A stretch of 64,000 nt of DNA from Sphingobacterium arenae. GTDB taxonomy: Bacteria > Bacteroidota > Bacteroidia > Sphingobacteriales > Sphingobacteriaceae. The notes below the pieces were generated by a model that was not told where the DNA came from, did no database searches, and worked only from the letters and a program-made list of their open reading frames with translations. A program made the position numbers and the translations under genes. Positions 19,044-28,026 of this stretch are shown here, piece by piece; the first letter of the stretch is position 1, and each line of letters starts with the position of its first letter. The stretch covers positions 124,001 to 188,000 of the forward strand of contig NZ_JACNYK010000001.1 in NCBI RefSeq assembly GCF_014692505.1, given 5' to 3'.

Positions 19044-20684
19044 ATGAGAAAGATTTTAATAAATATGATCATGCTAGTTGCAACGGCACTAGCTATGTCA
19101 AGCTGCGAGAAGAAAGTAAACGATTGGGCGGTTGATCCATCGCACGAACGGCTTTTCCGCTCTTTAACTTTTGGACCTACCTTAACAGGAGATACGAATG
19201 TAGAAATTGGCTATACGCAAGTGGTATCGGCCGATCGCTATATCTTTGAATTTAGTAAAGATAGCTTAGAGTTTAACGAAATTGTCAAAACGGTAGAAAT
19301 CCTAGCGGATACCTTAACGCCTTTTGCACCTTCTACCACACCGACGAGGGTACTATATCAAACAATATTTGAAGGCCTGGATGGCCTATCGCAGTATTCC
19401 GTAAGGATGAAGGGAATCAGTGATGAAACAGGGCTCGAATCGGACTATGTACAATTTGCATTTAGGACGGCAGCCGAACAATTGTTTACGGCTCCGGAGA
19501 TTGCCGTGAACAGTATAACACTGCGTTGGCCTAAAAATTCGGAAGTGACCCATGTTTTTTTCGGTGATACCTTGGCGAATCGTACGGATACTGGTATTAA
19601 GGTCGAACGCATTGATCTGTCTGCAGAAAACAAAGCGGATGGTTCTATTACATTACGTGATTTGAAAGCAGGTACAGTATACACGGTTTCGATTTATAAG
19701 GATGACGTACAACGTGGACATATGTTCATCCGCACGGCCGGAATCGCCGGCGGAGAGGTGATTGCCGTAAAACCGGGAGATAATATAACCAGTCTGGCGG
19801 AGAACGCTGTCGCTGCCGGAAATTCGGATATTACCTTTGTATTTGCTGGTGGAAGCACTTATGATCTTGGAACTGTTACAATCCCTGCGGGAGTAACTAA
19901 CGTCAGTATGACCGGCGAAATGACGCCAACCAGAACAAAACCTAAGGTAACGATCAATTCATTTAAGCTCGTAAATACACAATTCGGTCGGGTGATTTTT
20001 GAAAATCTTGACATATACGCCGCTAGTGGCGCTTCTTTCCTAATTACACAAGAACAGAATGGTGCCAATGTAGCGCATTACTCTTTTATCAATTGTTATA
20101 TCGAACGGTTCGGAAATGGTGTGGTACGGTTGAACAACGCAGTCACTGTGGGTGGTGTTACCTTTGATAATTGTCAGATCGACCGAAACGGAGGCTGGGG
20201 TGTTGTAAATGTGGGGGGAAGTGAGGCTGTTGTAGATTCCATCAAGTTTACCAACAGTACGCTAACAGATCTTGCTACACAGCTCATGGATGTACGGGTT
20301 GCGGTTAAGAAGATCGCCGTAGAAAATTGCACATTCTACAACCAGCATGCTAGCATGGCTCAATTACTGCGCTTCGATACCAACCGGTTGCCGTTAGCAT
20401 TTGTTGGAAGCAATAATATTATTGCTGGCACAAACAGCGGGGCGAAGCTGAATGCAACCAGCTATGACCATGCAAACTTCAGTCTTCCGGTATCCTTTGC
20501 AGGTAGCTATCGGACGAATGAGTTTGAGATAGAAAGGGATTCTCGTGGATTTGCGGATATTACCCTCTTCAGCGGTAGCGCTGCCGATCTTTTTGTAGAT
20601 CCGGATGCCGGCGATTTTAGGATTAAACCAGGAAATGGTTTTGGCGGTCGTGGGACAGCTGGCGATCCGCGCTGGTTCGAATAA
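19044..20684 (+). CDS. Beta-helix surface lipoprotein, DUF4957/DUF5123-like
   Basis: 546 residues from the ATG at 19044; an earlier in-frame ATG at 19014 inside susD-2 would spoil the signal peptide. Lipid Cys21 (ALAMSSC). Residues ~30-230 look like two fibronectin-III-type modules (IGYTQVVSADRYIFEFS; SITLRDLKAGTVYTVSIYKD). Residues ~240-520 form a right-handed parallel beta-helix with rungs such as FVNTQ/FENLDIYA/FINCYIERFG/FDNCQIDRNG. The C-terminus reads DPDAGDFRIKPG. I see no PL1 or CE8 catalytic signature, so a pectin-binding role at the surface, in the slot normally held by SusE-like proteins, is the best inference. A homologue occupies the same slot at 40679-42226. Confidence 0.8.
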   Translation: MRKILINMIMLVATALAMSSCEKKVNDWAVDPSHERLFRSLTFGPTLTGDTNVEIGYTQVVSADRYIFEFSKDSLEFNEIVKTVEILADTLTPFAPSTTPTRVLYQTIFEGLDGLSQYSVRMKGISDETGLESDYVQFAFRTAAEQLFTAPEIAVNSITLRWPKNSEVTHVFFGDTLANRTDTGIKVERIDLSAENKADGSITLRDLKAGTVYTVSIYKDDVQRGHMFIRTAGIAGGEVIAVKPGDNITSLAENAVAAGNSDITFVFAGGSTYDLGTVTIPAGVTNVSMTGEMTPTRTKPKVTINSFKLVNTQFGRVIFENLDIYAASGASFLITQEQNGANVAHYSFINCYIERFGNGVVRLNNAVTVGGVTFDNCQIDRNGGWGVVNVGGSEAVVDSIKFTNSTLTDLATQLMDVRVAVKKIAVENCTFYNQHASMAQLLRFDTNRLPLAFVGSNNIIAGTNSGAKLNATSYDHANFSLPVSFAGSYRTNEFEIERDSRGFADITLFSGSAADLFVDPDAGDFRIKPGNGFGGRGTAGDPRWFE

Positions 20685-20694
20685 AAATAACCCG

Positions 20695-20730
20695 ATATGC
20701 CCACAGGGAATAAGCTCCCTGTGGGCATAT
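20695..20730 (+). terminator. Strong intra-operon hairpin before PL1-a
   Basis: A perfect 15-bp inverted repeat (arm ATATGCCCACAGGGA, 6-nt loop) fills the gap between the beta-helix lipoprotein and the PL1 gene. No clear U-tract follows, so it may act as a processing or mRNA-stability element rather than a full terminator. The same position in the second module (40636-40660) also holds a hairpin. Confidence 0.7.
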
Positions 20731-20747
20731 ATAAATTACATATTGTT

Positions 20748-22232
20748 ATGAACATACAGAAAATATACAATACGCTTTTTATCCCGTTGACTATCTTATC
20801 CTTAATAATATTTACCTTTTGTAGTAAGGGTAACGGTGTCACCGAGAATGACAGCGGTAACGACGATGACGATGGCCCAACGCCCGTTGTTGAAGAGGCA
20901 TTAGCTTTTCCGGGGGCAGAGGGTTTCGGACAAAAAGTGACTGGAGGCCGCGGGGGGAAGGTTATTAAAGTAACCAATCTAAATGATGCCGGAGAGGGTA
21001 GCTTGCGCGCTGCAATCAGTGCATCTGGTGCTCGTATTATCGTATTCGACGTATCGGGTACCATTGAACTGCAATCACAACTAAACATCCGAAATCCCCA
21101 TATTACGCTTGCTGGGCAGACGGCTCCCGGCGATGGCATTACCATCAAGAATTATCCGGTGGTGGTTTCCACGGAAAATGTCATTATACGCTATATGCGT
21201 TTCCGAATGGGCGATGAAAAAAATGTAGAGGCCGATGCTTTAGGTGGTTTCGAACAAAAGGATATTATCATCGATCATTGTTCGATGAGTTGGTCCACCG
21301 ATGAGTGCGTATCTTTTTATAGCAATGAAAACTTCACCATGCAATGGTGCATTATCTCGGAGAGTTTACGGGTTTCTGCGCATGATAAAGGCGCACACGG
21401 TTATGGCGGAATATTTGGTGGAATAAAGGCTAGCTTTCACCATAATCTACTCGCACATCACGATAGCCGTAATCCGCGCTTTGGAGAGCGTGGCGGAACA
21501 GATATTGCCAAGCGTTCTCTAGTGGATTATAGAAATAATGTAATCTATAATTGGGCGGGGAACAGTGCCTATGGTGGTGAGGGAATGCACATCAATTTGG
21601 TCAATAATTATTATAAGCCAGGTCCCGCCACACGCGCGAAAACGCGTATTTATTCTATTGATAAAAGCAAAAACCCGGATGAGCCGATGTATGATATATG
21701 GGGGAAATATTATATTGCCGGAAATTTTTTTGAAGGCGAGCCGCAGGTGACAGAAGATAACTGGACTTATGGTGTTTATAACCAGTTTCATCACAGCTAT
21801 GGTGACGTATCGGAGGCAGACAAGATCGCGATGCAAATCGGGACACCCCATGATAATGAAGGCAATGTCGAAACGCAGACGGCGCAAGATGCTTATGAAA
21901 AAGTTTTAGCGCATGTGGGTGCTAGCTTAAAAAGAGACGCCGTTGACCTGCGGATTATAGACGATGTACGCAATAAAACGTATACTGCTCATGGTTCCAG
22001 CGGTGATCAAAATAGCCGATTTGGCATTATTGACAGTCCGCAGGATGTAGGCGGTTGGCCCGAGTTACAATCGAACACCGCCCCGAAGGATTCGGATGGA
22101 GACGGCATGCCCGACGACTGGGAAGTTGCCCACACCCTCGATCCTCATAAGCCAAACGCCAATGGACGGGATCTCAGCACGGCGTATGATAATATTGAGG
22201 TGTACATGAATAGTCTAGTGAACATTAAATAA
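20748..22232 (+). CDS. Pectate lyase family PL1, surface lipoprotein (PL1-a)
   Basis: 494 residues from the ATG at 20748; an in-frame ATG at 20697 lies inside the hairpin and yields no signal peptide. Lipid Cys25 (IIFTFC) is followed by an acidic linker (ENDSGNDDDDG), a pattern linked to surface export of Bacteroidota lipoproteins. PL1 marks: AFPGAEGFGQ, TGGRGGKVIKVTNLND, DVSGTI, IIIDHCSMSWSTDE (calcium Asp) and HHDSRNPRFGE (catalytic Arg). It ends with a calcium-binding DSDGDGMPDDWE motif. It cleaves homogalacturonan by beta-elimination outside the cell. It is one of three PL1 paralogues in the window and lies 8 bp before CE8-b. Confidence 0.94.
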   Translation: MNIQKIYNTLFIPLTILSLIIFTFCSKGNGVTENDSGNDDDDGPTPVVEEALAFPGAEGFGQKVTGGRGGKVIKVTNLNDAGEGSLRAAISASGARIIVFDVSGTIELQSQLNIRNPHITLAGQTAPGDGITIKNYPVVVSTENVIIRYMRFRMGDEKNVEADALGGFEQKDIIIDHCSMSWSTDECVSFYSNENFTMQWCIISESLRVSAHDKGAHGYGGIFGGIKASFHHNLLAHHDSRNPRFGERGGTDIAKRSLVDYRNNVIYNWAGNSAYGGEGMHINLVNNYYKPGPATRAKTRIYSIDKSKNPDEPMYDIWGKYYIAGNFFEGEPQVTEDNWTYGVYNQFHHSYGDVSEADKIAMQIGTPHDNEGNVETQTAQDAYEKVLAHVGASLKRDAVDLRIIDDVRNKTYTAHGSSGDQNSRFGIIDSPQDVGGWPELQSNTAPKDSDGDGMPDDWEVAHTLDPHKPNANGRDLSTAYDNIEVYMNSLVNIK

Positions 22233-22239
22233 CGATAGT

Positions 22240-23322
22240 ATGATTTCAATATTGAAAATAAAAAATTGCATGCCAGGTATCTCTGTGCTTTGCTCTATCC
22301 TACTAATAGCCGTTTATCCCATCTTGATATCGTGTTCTAAAAGTTCGGAAACATCGGATGAAACTACGCCAATAGAAGGAGAGGATAAAACAATCAAAGC
22401 AAATGCTGTTGTAGCCGCAGATGGTACGGGGGATTTCACATCCCTTCAAGACGCGATTAATGCCGCACCAAATAATAGAACGGAATATTACTACATCTAT
22501 ATCAAAAAAGGCACGTATAAAGAGGTCATTACCGTGCCGAAGAATAAAGACTATATATACGTGGTCGGAGAAAACGAAGCAACCACCGTTTTAACGTATG
22601 ATAATTATGCCAGCCGACGTAAACCGGATGGTTCTGAATATGGAACGAGTGGTTCGGCTTCTTTTTTCGTATATGGAAATAATTTCGTGGCCGAAAACAT
22701 CACGTTTGAGAATACCGCTGGAATGACCGCGGGACAGGCGCTGGCGATCAATATTGGTGGTGCACGTTCCTCTTTTCGAAACTGTCGATTTTTAGGACAC
22801 CAAGACACTTGGTATGCTGGCAATGGAACTTATCAATATTTGAAAGATTGCTTTATAGAAGGCTCAGTTGATTTTATTTTCGGCGGTTCGACAGCTTATT
22901 TTGACAACTGCCAATTGAAAAGCACACGCAACGGATACATTACGGCAGCATCTACACCAGAAAATCAGGCCTACGGCTATGTGTTTCAACACTGCAAGGT
23001 AACCGCCTATCCCACGGTAGCAGAAAGTTCCGTCTACCTCGGTAGGCCCTGGCGCCCGAATGCAAAGGTTATATTCATCGAATGCGCTATGGATGAGCAC
23101 ATACAACAACCCGGGTGGCATAATTGGGGGAATCCCGATAATGAAAAAACAGCTTTTTATGCCGAGTACAAATCTACCGGTATAGGCGCTAGCATAGATA
23201 CCCGCGTTTCATGGTCTAGGCAGTTAACCGATGAACAGGCGGCCAGCTTCAGCTATGATAAGGTGATCGGCGGTAAGCATCCAGATTTTAAATCCGATGA
23301 AGTGAACATAACAATAGAATGA
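22240..23322 (+). CDS. Pectin methylesterase CE8, lipoprotein (CE8-b)
   Basis: 360 residues. The start at 22240 gives a lipoprotein signal with Cys32 (YPILISC); an in-frame ATG at 22270 would give a shorter signal without positive charge. The Cys is followed by an acidic SSETSDETTP stretch, suggesting surface location. CE8 motifs: GTGDFTSLQDAIN, GHQDTWY, DFIFGGST, YLGRPWRPNAK and GWHNWG. It should remove methyl groups so that the neighbouring PL1-a lyase and GH28 can act. It lies between PL1-a and GH28 on the same strand. Confidence 0.93.
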   Translation: MISILKIKNCMPGISVLCSILLIAVYPILISCSKSSETSDETTPIEGEDKTIKANAVVAADGTGDFTSLQDAINAAPNNRTEYYYIYIKKGTYKEVITVPKNKDYIYVVGENEATTVLTYDNYASRRKPDGSEYGTSGSASFFVYGNNFVAENITFENTAGMTAGQALAINIGGARSSFRNCRFLGHQDTWYAGNGTYQYLKDCFIEGSVDFIFGGSTAYFDNCQLKSTRNGYITAASTPENQAYGYVFQHCKVTAYPTVAESSVYLGRPWRPNAKVIFIECAMDEHIQQPGWHNWGNPDNEKTAFYAEYKSTGIGASIDTRVSWSRQLTDEQAASFSYDKVIGGKHPDFKSDEVNITIE

Positions 23323-23374
23323 AGACCCTTTTCCCAAAAACGAAATACCAGACTGTAATTTTTAAAGAAAAAAT

Positions 23375-25033
23375 ATGATTTTTAACCGCACAAAGAAGAT
23401 TTTGCTCAGCGCCACCGTTTTATGTATATTAAACAATATCCATCACGTGCAGGCGCAGTCCTCTACAAGTCCCTATCATTGGGACAACCTGCCGCAAATT
23501 ACACAACCGGAATTTCCGAAAGACACTATCGACATCCGACAATTTGGAGCTAAGGGAGACGGGCGCACGCTCAATACCCACAGTATCCAAGAAGCACTTA
23601 TCGCCTCGAGCAAAAAAGGCGGTGGTGTAGTTTTAATCCCTGCTGGATATTGGCTTTCCGGACCACTGGAATTGCAGAGCAACGTGAACCTGCATTTAGA
23701 CGACAACGCCTTCTTACAGTTCACGACCGACTTTGATCAATATAAGATCGTAGAAGGAAACTATGAAGGCAAGCCATCTGCCCGAAACCAGTCTCCCATT
23801 AGCGGTAAAAGCTTAAAAAATATTGCCATTACCGGCAAGGGCACAATCGATGGTAACGGCGATGCCTGGCGCATGGTTGGAAAAGGAGCACTAACGGAAA
23901 GAGAGTGGCGCGATAAGGTTGCCTCTGGTGGACTGGTCAGCGAGGACGGCAAAACGTGGTTCCCTTCCGAAAAAACGAAACGGGCTCACGAGGAAAAACG
24001 TTCCGTTTTATTGGGCAAAGGGAAAACCTTGGCAGATTTTGAAGATATTAAGGACTACCTACGCCCCAACTTACTTGTTTTAACGCAATGTGAAAATGTA
24101 CTACTAGAAGGTGTCACCTTACAGAACTCACCCGCATGGAACCTCCATCCGCTCATGAGCCAACATATCACGATCCGGGACGTCAAGATCAAAAATCCCG
24201 ACTATGCCCAAAACGGAGACGGCATCGATATTGAATCTTGCTCTTATGTGCTCGTTGAAGATTGTATTTTAGATGTGGGTGATGATGCTATTTGTATCAA
24301 GTCGGGCAAAGACGAGGAAGGACGCAAAAGAGGTATAGCCACGGAAAAAGTAATCATCCGCCGTAATAAAGTATATTTAGGACACGGTGGATTCGTCGTA
24401 GGCAGTGAGATGTCGGGAGGTGCGCGAGATATTTTCGTCGAAGATTGTACGTTTATGGGCACGGACAAAGGGATACGTTTCAAGACCACACGTGGTCGCG
24501 GTGGTATCGTAGAGAATATTCATATCCGTGATATAAACATGTCACATATTGTTGACGAAGCCATTTTCTTTGATATGTACTACTGGACCAAACCACCAGA
24601 AGCAAACGAAGTACAGGAAATTCCTCCGGTAACGGTAGAGACACCACGAATTAGAAACGTATTTATCGAAAACATCCATTGCAACGGCGCTAAGGTAGGT
24701 GTCTTCGTGCGTGGGTTGCCGGAAATGCCAGTACAACATATCCATATGAAGAATTTAAACCTGACCGTGAATAAAGGAATTGAAATAAAAGATGCACAGC
24801 ATATTACGATAGAAAATGCGCTATTAAATACCCAGACAGAAGCTCCTTTATTGTATATCGAAAGTGCAAAAGACCTTGCATTTAAAGGGTTGCAATTCGA
24901 TCAGAAACAACCACAGGTTGTGGAAGTACATGGCTCCAATTCGTCGAATATTATCATTAAAAACACCCCGATTGATAAGGGTAATATGAGCTTCCATCAT
25001 GGAGCAAGCAAAGAAGCAGTAACACTGAACTAA
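23375..25033 (+). CDS. Polygalacturonase-type glycoside hydrolase GH28
   Basis: 552 residues with a signal peptide ending HHVQAQ. GH28 catalytic blocks are in order: NGDGIDIESC near 280, DVGDDAICIKSG near 300 (paired Asp), GHGGFVVGSEMSGG near 336 (His) and RFKTTRGRGG near 367 (Arg/Lys). The N-terminal phrase IDIRQFGAKGDG is the usual beta-helix cap. It hydrolyses galacturonan, probably removing galacturonate from oligosaccharide ends in the periplasm; exo action is suggested by the insertions between blocks but is not proven. It is followed 10 bp later by GH95. Confidence 0.93.
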   Translation: MIFNRTKKILLSATVLCILNNIHHVQAQSSTSPYHWDNLPQITQPEFPKDTIDIRQFGAKGDGRTLNTHSIQEALIASSKKGGGVVLIPAGYWLSGPLELQSNVNLHLDDNAFLQFTTDFDQYKIVEGNYEGKPSARNQSPISGKSLKNIAITGKGTIDGNGDAWRMVGKGALTEREWRDKVASGGLVSEDGKTWFPSEKTKRAHEEKRSVLLGKGKTLADFEDIKDYLRPNLLVLTQCENVLLEGVTLQNSPAWNLHPLMSQHITIRDVKIKNPDYAQNGDGIDIESCSYVLVEDCILDVGDDAICIKSGKDEEGRKRGIATEKVIIRRNKVYLGHGGFVVGSEMSGGARDIFVEDCTFMGTDKGIRFKTTRGRGGIVENIHIRDINMSHIVDEAIFFDMYYWTKPPEANEVQEIPPVTVETPRIRNVFIENIHCNGAKVGVFVRGLPEMPVQHIHMKNLNLTVNKGIEIKDAQHITIENALLNTQTEAPLLYIESAKDLAFKGLQFDQKQPQVVEVHGSNSSNIIIKNTPIDKGNMSFHHGASKEAVTLN

Positions 25034-25043
25034 AACAGAAACA

Positions 25044-27527
25044 ATGAGGAATAAAAATAGGTTAAAGAGGATTTTATTGGCGGCCACGGTACTATTCGCT
25101 CCGTGGGTGCTGTTACGCGCACAACAAGAGCTAAAACTGAAATATGATAAACCTGCCACCGATTGGAACGAAGCGCTGCCGCTTGGCAACAGCCGGCTAG
25201 GTGCCATGGTTTTTGGAAACCCAGCGAAAGAACAAATACAGTTGAACGAAGAAACGATATGGGCGGGCGAACCGGGCAATAACGTTCCCAAAAACACATA
25301 CGACAAGATTGTAGCGATCCGAAAACTATTGGCAGAAGGCAAGGCCAAGGAGGCTCAGGACCTGTCGAATGCGACCTTCCCGCGACAAGCACCCGATGGT
25401 TTAGATTATGGGATGCCTTATCAAACCTTTGGAAGTCTTTGGTTAAATTTCCCAGGGCACGAGACATTCAGCGATTTTTATCGCGAGCTCGACATCCAAG
25501 ATGCGGTAGCACGCACATCGTATAAGGTGGACGGCGTTCAATATAATCGAGAAGTGTTTGCTTCTTTTACGGACGATGTTGTCATCGTTCGTTTAACTTC
25601 CTCCAAGAAAAATGCCCTTTCGTTTTCCATGGGGCTCAGCACTCCCCATAAGATACACGCGCTAACCGCAACAGAAAAACAGTTGAGCCTGTCGGGTACC
25701 AGCGGATCAGCGGATCGCAAAACGGGGAAAGTAAATTTTGAAGGTACCGTGCAGCCGCTCCTAAAGGGAGGACAGCTGACCGTAAACGGGAATAGCTTTG
25801 ACATCAAAAATGCGGACGAGGTGATCTTGTATATTTCTATTGGCACCAATTTCAATCGGTATAACGATTTAAGTGGAAACCCGTCCAAACGGGCACAAAC
25901 GATATTGGACAAGGCATTACGTATAAAATATGATAAGGCACTGGCTAACCATAGCCAAAAATACCAACATTTTTTTAACCGAGTACAGCTGGATCTGGGC
26001 ACCTCGGCACAGGCTAATAAGACAACCGATGTACGGGTACAAGAGTTTGCAACTGCACACGACCCTGCTTTGGTTTCTTTGTATTTTCAATTTGGGCGAT
26101 ACCTGCTAATCAGTTCCTCGCAGCCCGGTGGTCAGCCAGCGAACCTACAGGGTATATGGAATGAAAAGTTATCTCCGCCATGGGACAGTAAGTATACCGT
26201 TAACATTAACACCGAGATGAATTATTGGCCCGCCGAGGTGACTAATCTATCGGAAATGCACGAGCCCCTATTTTCGATGTTGGAAGATCTTTCGGTAACC
26301 GGACAGGAAAGCGCACGGGAAATGTACCATGCCCGTGGATGGAATATGCATCATAATACGGATCTGTGGCGCATTACAGGTGTTGTGGATGGTGGTTATT
26401 ACGGCATGTGGCCGATGGGAGGCGCTTGGTTAAGCCAACATCTATGGCAGCATTACCTCTACAATGGACAAACATCCTTTTTGCAGAAATATTATAATAT
26501 ACTGAAAGGGAAAGCACTGTTCTACCTCGATATTCTGCACGAAGACCGTTCTGGAAAATGGCTGGTCGTCAGTCCTTCGATGTCGCCGGAAAACTCGTAT
26601 CTGCCGGGTAGTGTTGGCGTGTCAGCCGGTACCACCATGGATAATCAATTGATCTTTGATGTGTTCCACAACTTTATCGATGCTGCAAAAATATTGGATG
26701 TAGATACACCGTTGGCGGACTCCGTAAAAGCTGCATTGGATCGTTTGCCTCCTATGCAGATTGGACAGCATACGCAGTTACAAGAATGGTTAGCGGACCT
26801 GGATAAAACGACTGACCAGCACCGGCACATCTCTCACTTGTATGGGTTATATCCGGCCGGGCAGATATCGCCTTTCCGTAATCCAGATTTGACAGAAGCA
26901 GCCGTCAATTCGTTGATCTACCGCGGCGATAAGTCGACCGGATGGTCCATGGGCTGGAAAGTGAACTGGTGGGCTCGCCTATTGGATGGTAACCAAACGT
27001 ATAAACTCATTCAGGAGCAGTTGAGTCCACCTGTGGGCGATAAAGGACAGGGAGGAGGTACCTATCCAAATTTATTGGATGCGCATCCCCCTTTCCAAAT
27101 TGACGGGAATTTCGGCTGTACGTCTGGTATCGCGGAAATGCTGGTACAGTCTTATGACGGGAATGTTTTTATCCTGCCAGCCTTACCCGACGCCTTACCT
27201 CATGGCAGCGTCAGTGGTTTGAAAGTCCGTGGCGGATTTGAAATTGACATGACTTGGGCAGATAGCAAACTAAAGACATTGACCATTAAATCAACATTAG
27301 GCGGAAACTGTCGCCTTCGTCTAGCGCAGGAAACAAATTTGAAAGGTAATCTCATGATGGACATCGCAGAGGGAGAAAACCCGAATCCATTCTATCGGGT
27401 GCATCCGATCAAAGATCCGCTGATATCCGCTAAAGCAAATTTGAAAGGTTTTAAACTTCCAGAGACAAAGCTAATGGAGTTTGATACGAAGGCCGGTAAG
27501 ACGTATACGTTTGTTAATCAGCAGTAG
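25044..27527 (+). CDS. Glycoside hydrolase GH95 (alpha-L-fucosidase/alpha-L-galactosidase type)
   Basis: 827 residues with a signal peptide (VLLRAQ). The GH95 layout is clear: N-terminal beta domain (WNEALPLGNSRLGAMVFG, EETIWAGEPGN), (alpha/alpha)6 barrel with NINTEMNYWPAEV near 387 holding the paired Asn, SPSMSPENSY near 512 holding the catalytic Glu, and IDGNFGCTSG near 685 holding the Asp. By analogy with characterised members it removes terminal alpha-L-fucose or alpha-L-galactose from pectic or hemicellulosic side chains. It ends this operon; a hairpin follows at 27550. Confidence 0.93.
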   Translation: MRNKNRLKRILLAATVLFAPWVLLRAQQELKLKYDKPATDWNEALPLGNSRLGAMVFGNPAKEQIQLNEETIWAGEPGNNVPKNTYDKIVAIRKLLAEGKAKEAQDLSNATFPRQAPDGLDYGMPYQTFGSLWLNFPGHETFSDFYRELDIQDAVARTSYKVDGVQYNREVFASFTDDVVIVRLTSSKKNALSFSMGLSTPHKIHALTATEKQLSLSGTSGSADRKTGKVNFEGTVQPLLKGGQLTVNGNSFDIKNADEVILYISIGTNFNRYNDLSGNPSKRAQTILDKALRIKYDKALANHSQKYQHFFNRVQLDLGTSAQANKTTDVRVQEFATAHDPALVSLYFQFGRYLLISSSQPGGQPANLQGIWNEKLSPPWDSKYTVNINTEMNYWPAEVTNLSEMHEPLFSMLEDLSVTGQESAREMYHARGWNMHHNTDLWRITGVVDGGYYGMWPMGGAWLSQHLWQHYLYNGQTSFLQKYYNILKGKALFYLDILHEDRSGKWLVVSPSMSPENSYLPGSVGVSAGTTMDNQLIFDVFHNFIDAAKILDVDTPLADSVKAALDRLPPMQIGQHTQLQEWLADLDKTTDQHRHISHLYGLYPAGQISPFRNPDLTEAAVNSLIYRGDKSTGWSMGWKVNWWARLLDGNQTYKLIQEQLSPPVGDKGQGGGTYPNLLDAHPPFQIDGNFGCTSGIAEMLVQSYDGNVFILPALPDALPHGSVSGLKVRGGFEIDMTWADSKLKTLTIKSTLGGNCRLRLAQETNLKGNLMMDIAEGENPNPFYRVHPIKDPLISAKANLKGFKLPETKLMEFDTKAGKTYTFVNQQ

Positions 27528-27549
27528 AGCGGAAATGTGTAGCGTCAAA

Positions 27550-27590
27550 GCTTATTACCTGAACCATGTTAGGTTGTTCGGGTAATAAGC
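27550..27590 (+). terminator. Hairpin closing the susC-2 to GH95 operon
   Basis: GCTTATTACC and GGTAATAAGC pair over 10 bp and the stem continues with TGAAC/GTTCG (one G-U), giving about 15 bp around an 11-nt loop. There is no strong U-tract, so termination efficiency is uncertain. It starts 22 bp after the GH95 stop. Confidence 0.65.
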
Positions 27591-27659
27591 CAAACTATGC
27601 ATGTCCCAAATGTGAAGATTCATTTTTTAGGAAGGTACGCTGGCGTCTTTCATCGTGTC

Positions 27660-28026
27660 TTTGTACATGTACATGTGAATGCCTGCACGGTACTTTTCTG
27701 CTTTGTACAAGAACAAAGCCAACATGTCACGTGAGTTACGGATTATGTTCCGTGACTTTGCGGTCAACTACAAGTACATCGTCGTTCACGCACGTGACAT
27801 CTTTGACAAGTACCGTGCAGTCATCGACCATCAAAAGGACATTGTCGTTATGTCAGGCAACAAGTACGTTTTGACACGGAACAAAGCCGACAACTACAGT
27901 GACTTAATGATTAAGTCACTGTACATAGCCACTAAGTACATGCGCAACGGCACGATGTACATGCACAATGGAACGATGTACATGCACAATGGAACGATGT
28001 ACATGTACAAAAAGCGTGCTTTTGTC
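27660..28026. other. Self-complementary GTAC-rich island
   Basis: This stretch of the 568-bp gap after GH95 is packed with inverted repeats unlike anything else in the window. Perfect pairs: CTGCACGGTACTT (27683-27695) with its complement at 27808-27820; nested inside, ATGTCACGTG (27724-27733) with 27791-27800; local hairpins GCTTTGT/ACAAAGC (27700-27719), GTTACGGA/TCCGTGAC (27735-27756, one G-U) and a 13-bp stem with a 3-nt loop at 27895-27923. The palindrome TGTACATGTACA stands at both ends (27662-27673 and 27998-28009). Read as RNA, the first half folds into a nested multibranch structure. Whether it is a structured RNA, a mobile miniature repeat or a gene is open. Confidence 0.6.

Noticed and set aside
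20697..20747. Earlier ATG for PL1-a
   Set aside because: It lies within the 15-bp hairpin and adds residues before a good lipoprotein signal.
20507..21148. 213-codon frame on the minus strand across the beta-helix/PL1 junction
   Set aside because: It lies opposite two well-supported genes and a hairpin, has no recognisable domain, and is Pro/Ser-rich as expected for a shadow frame.
27566..27874. 102-codon open frame starting with MLGCSGNKPNY in the GTAC-rich region
   Set aside because: It begins inside the GH95 operon hairpin, is Cys/Thr/Ser-rich in a way typical of a shifted frame, and overlaps the better 118-codon frame.
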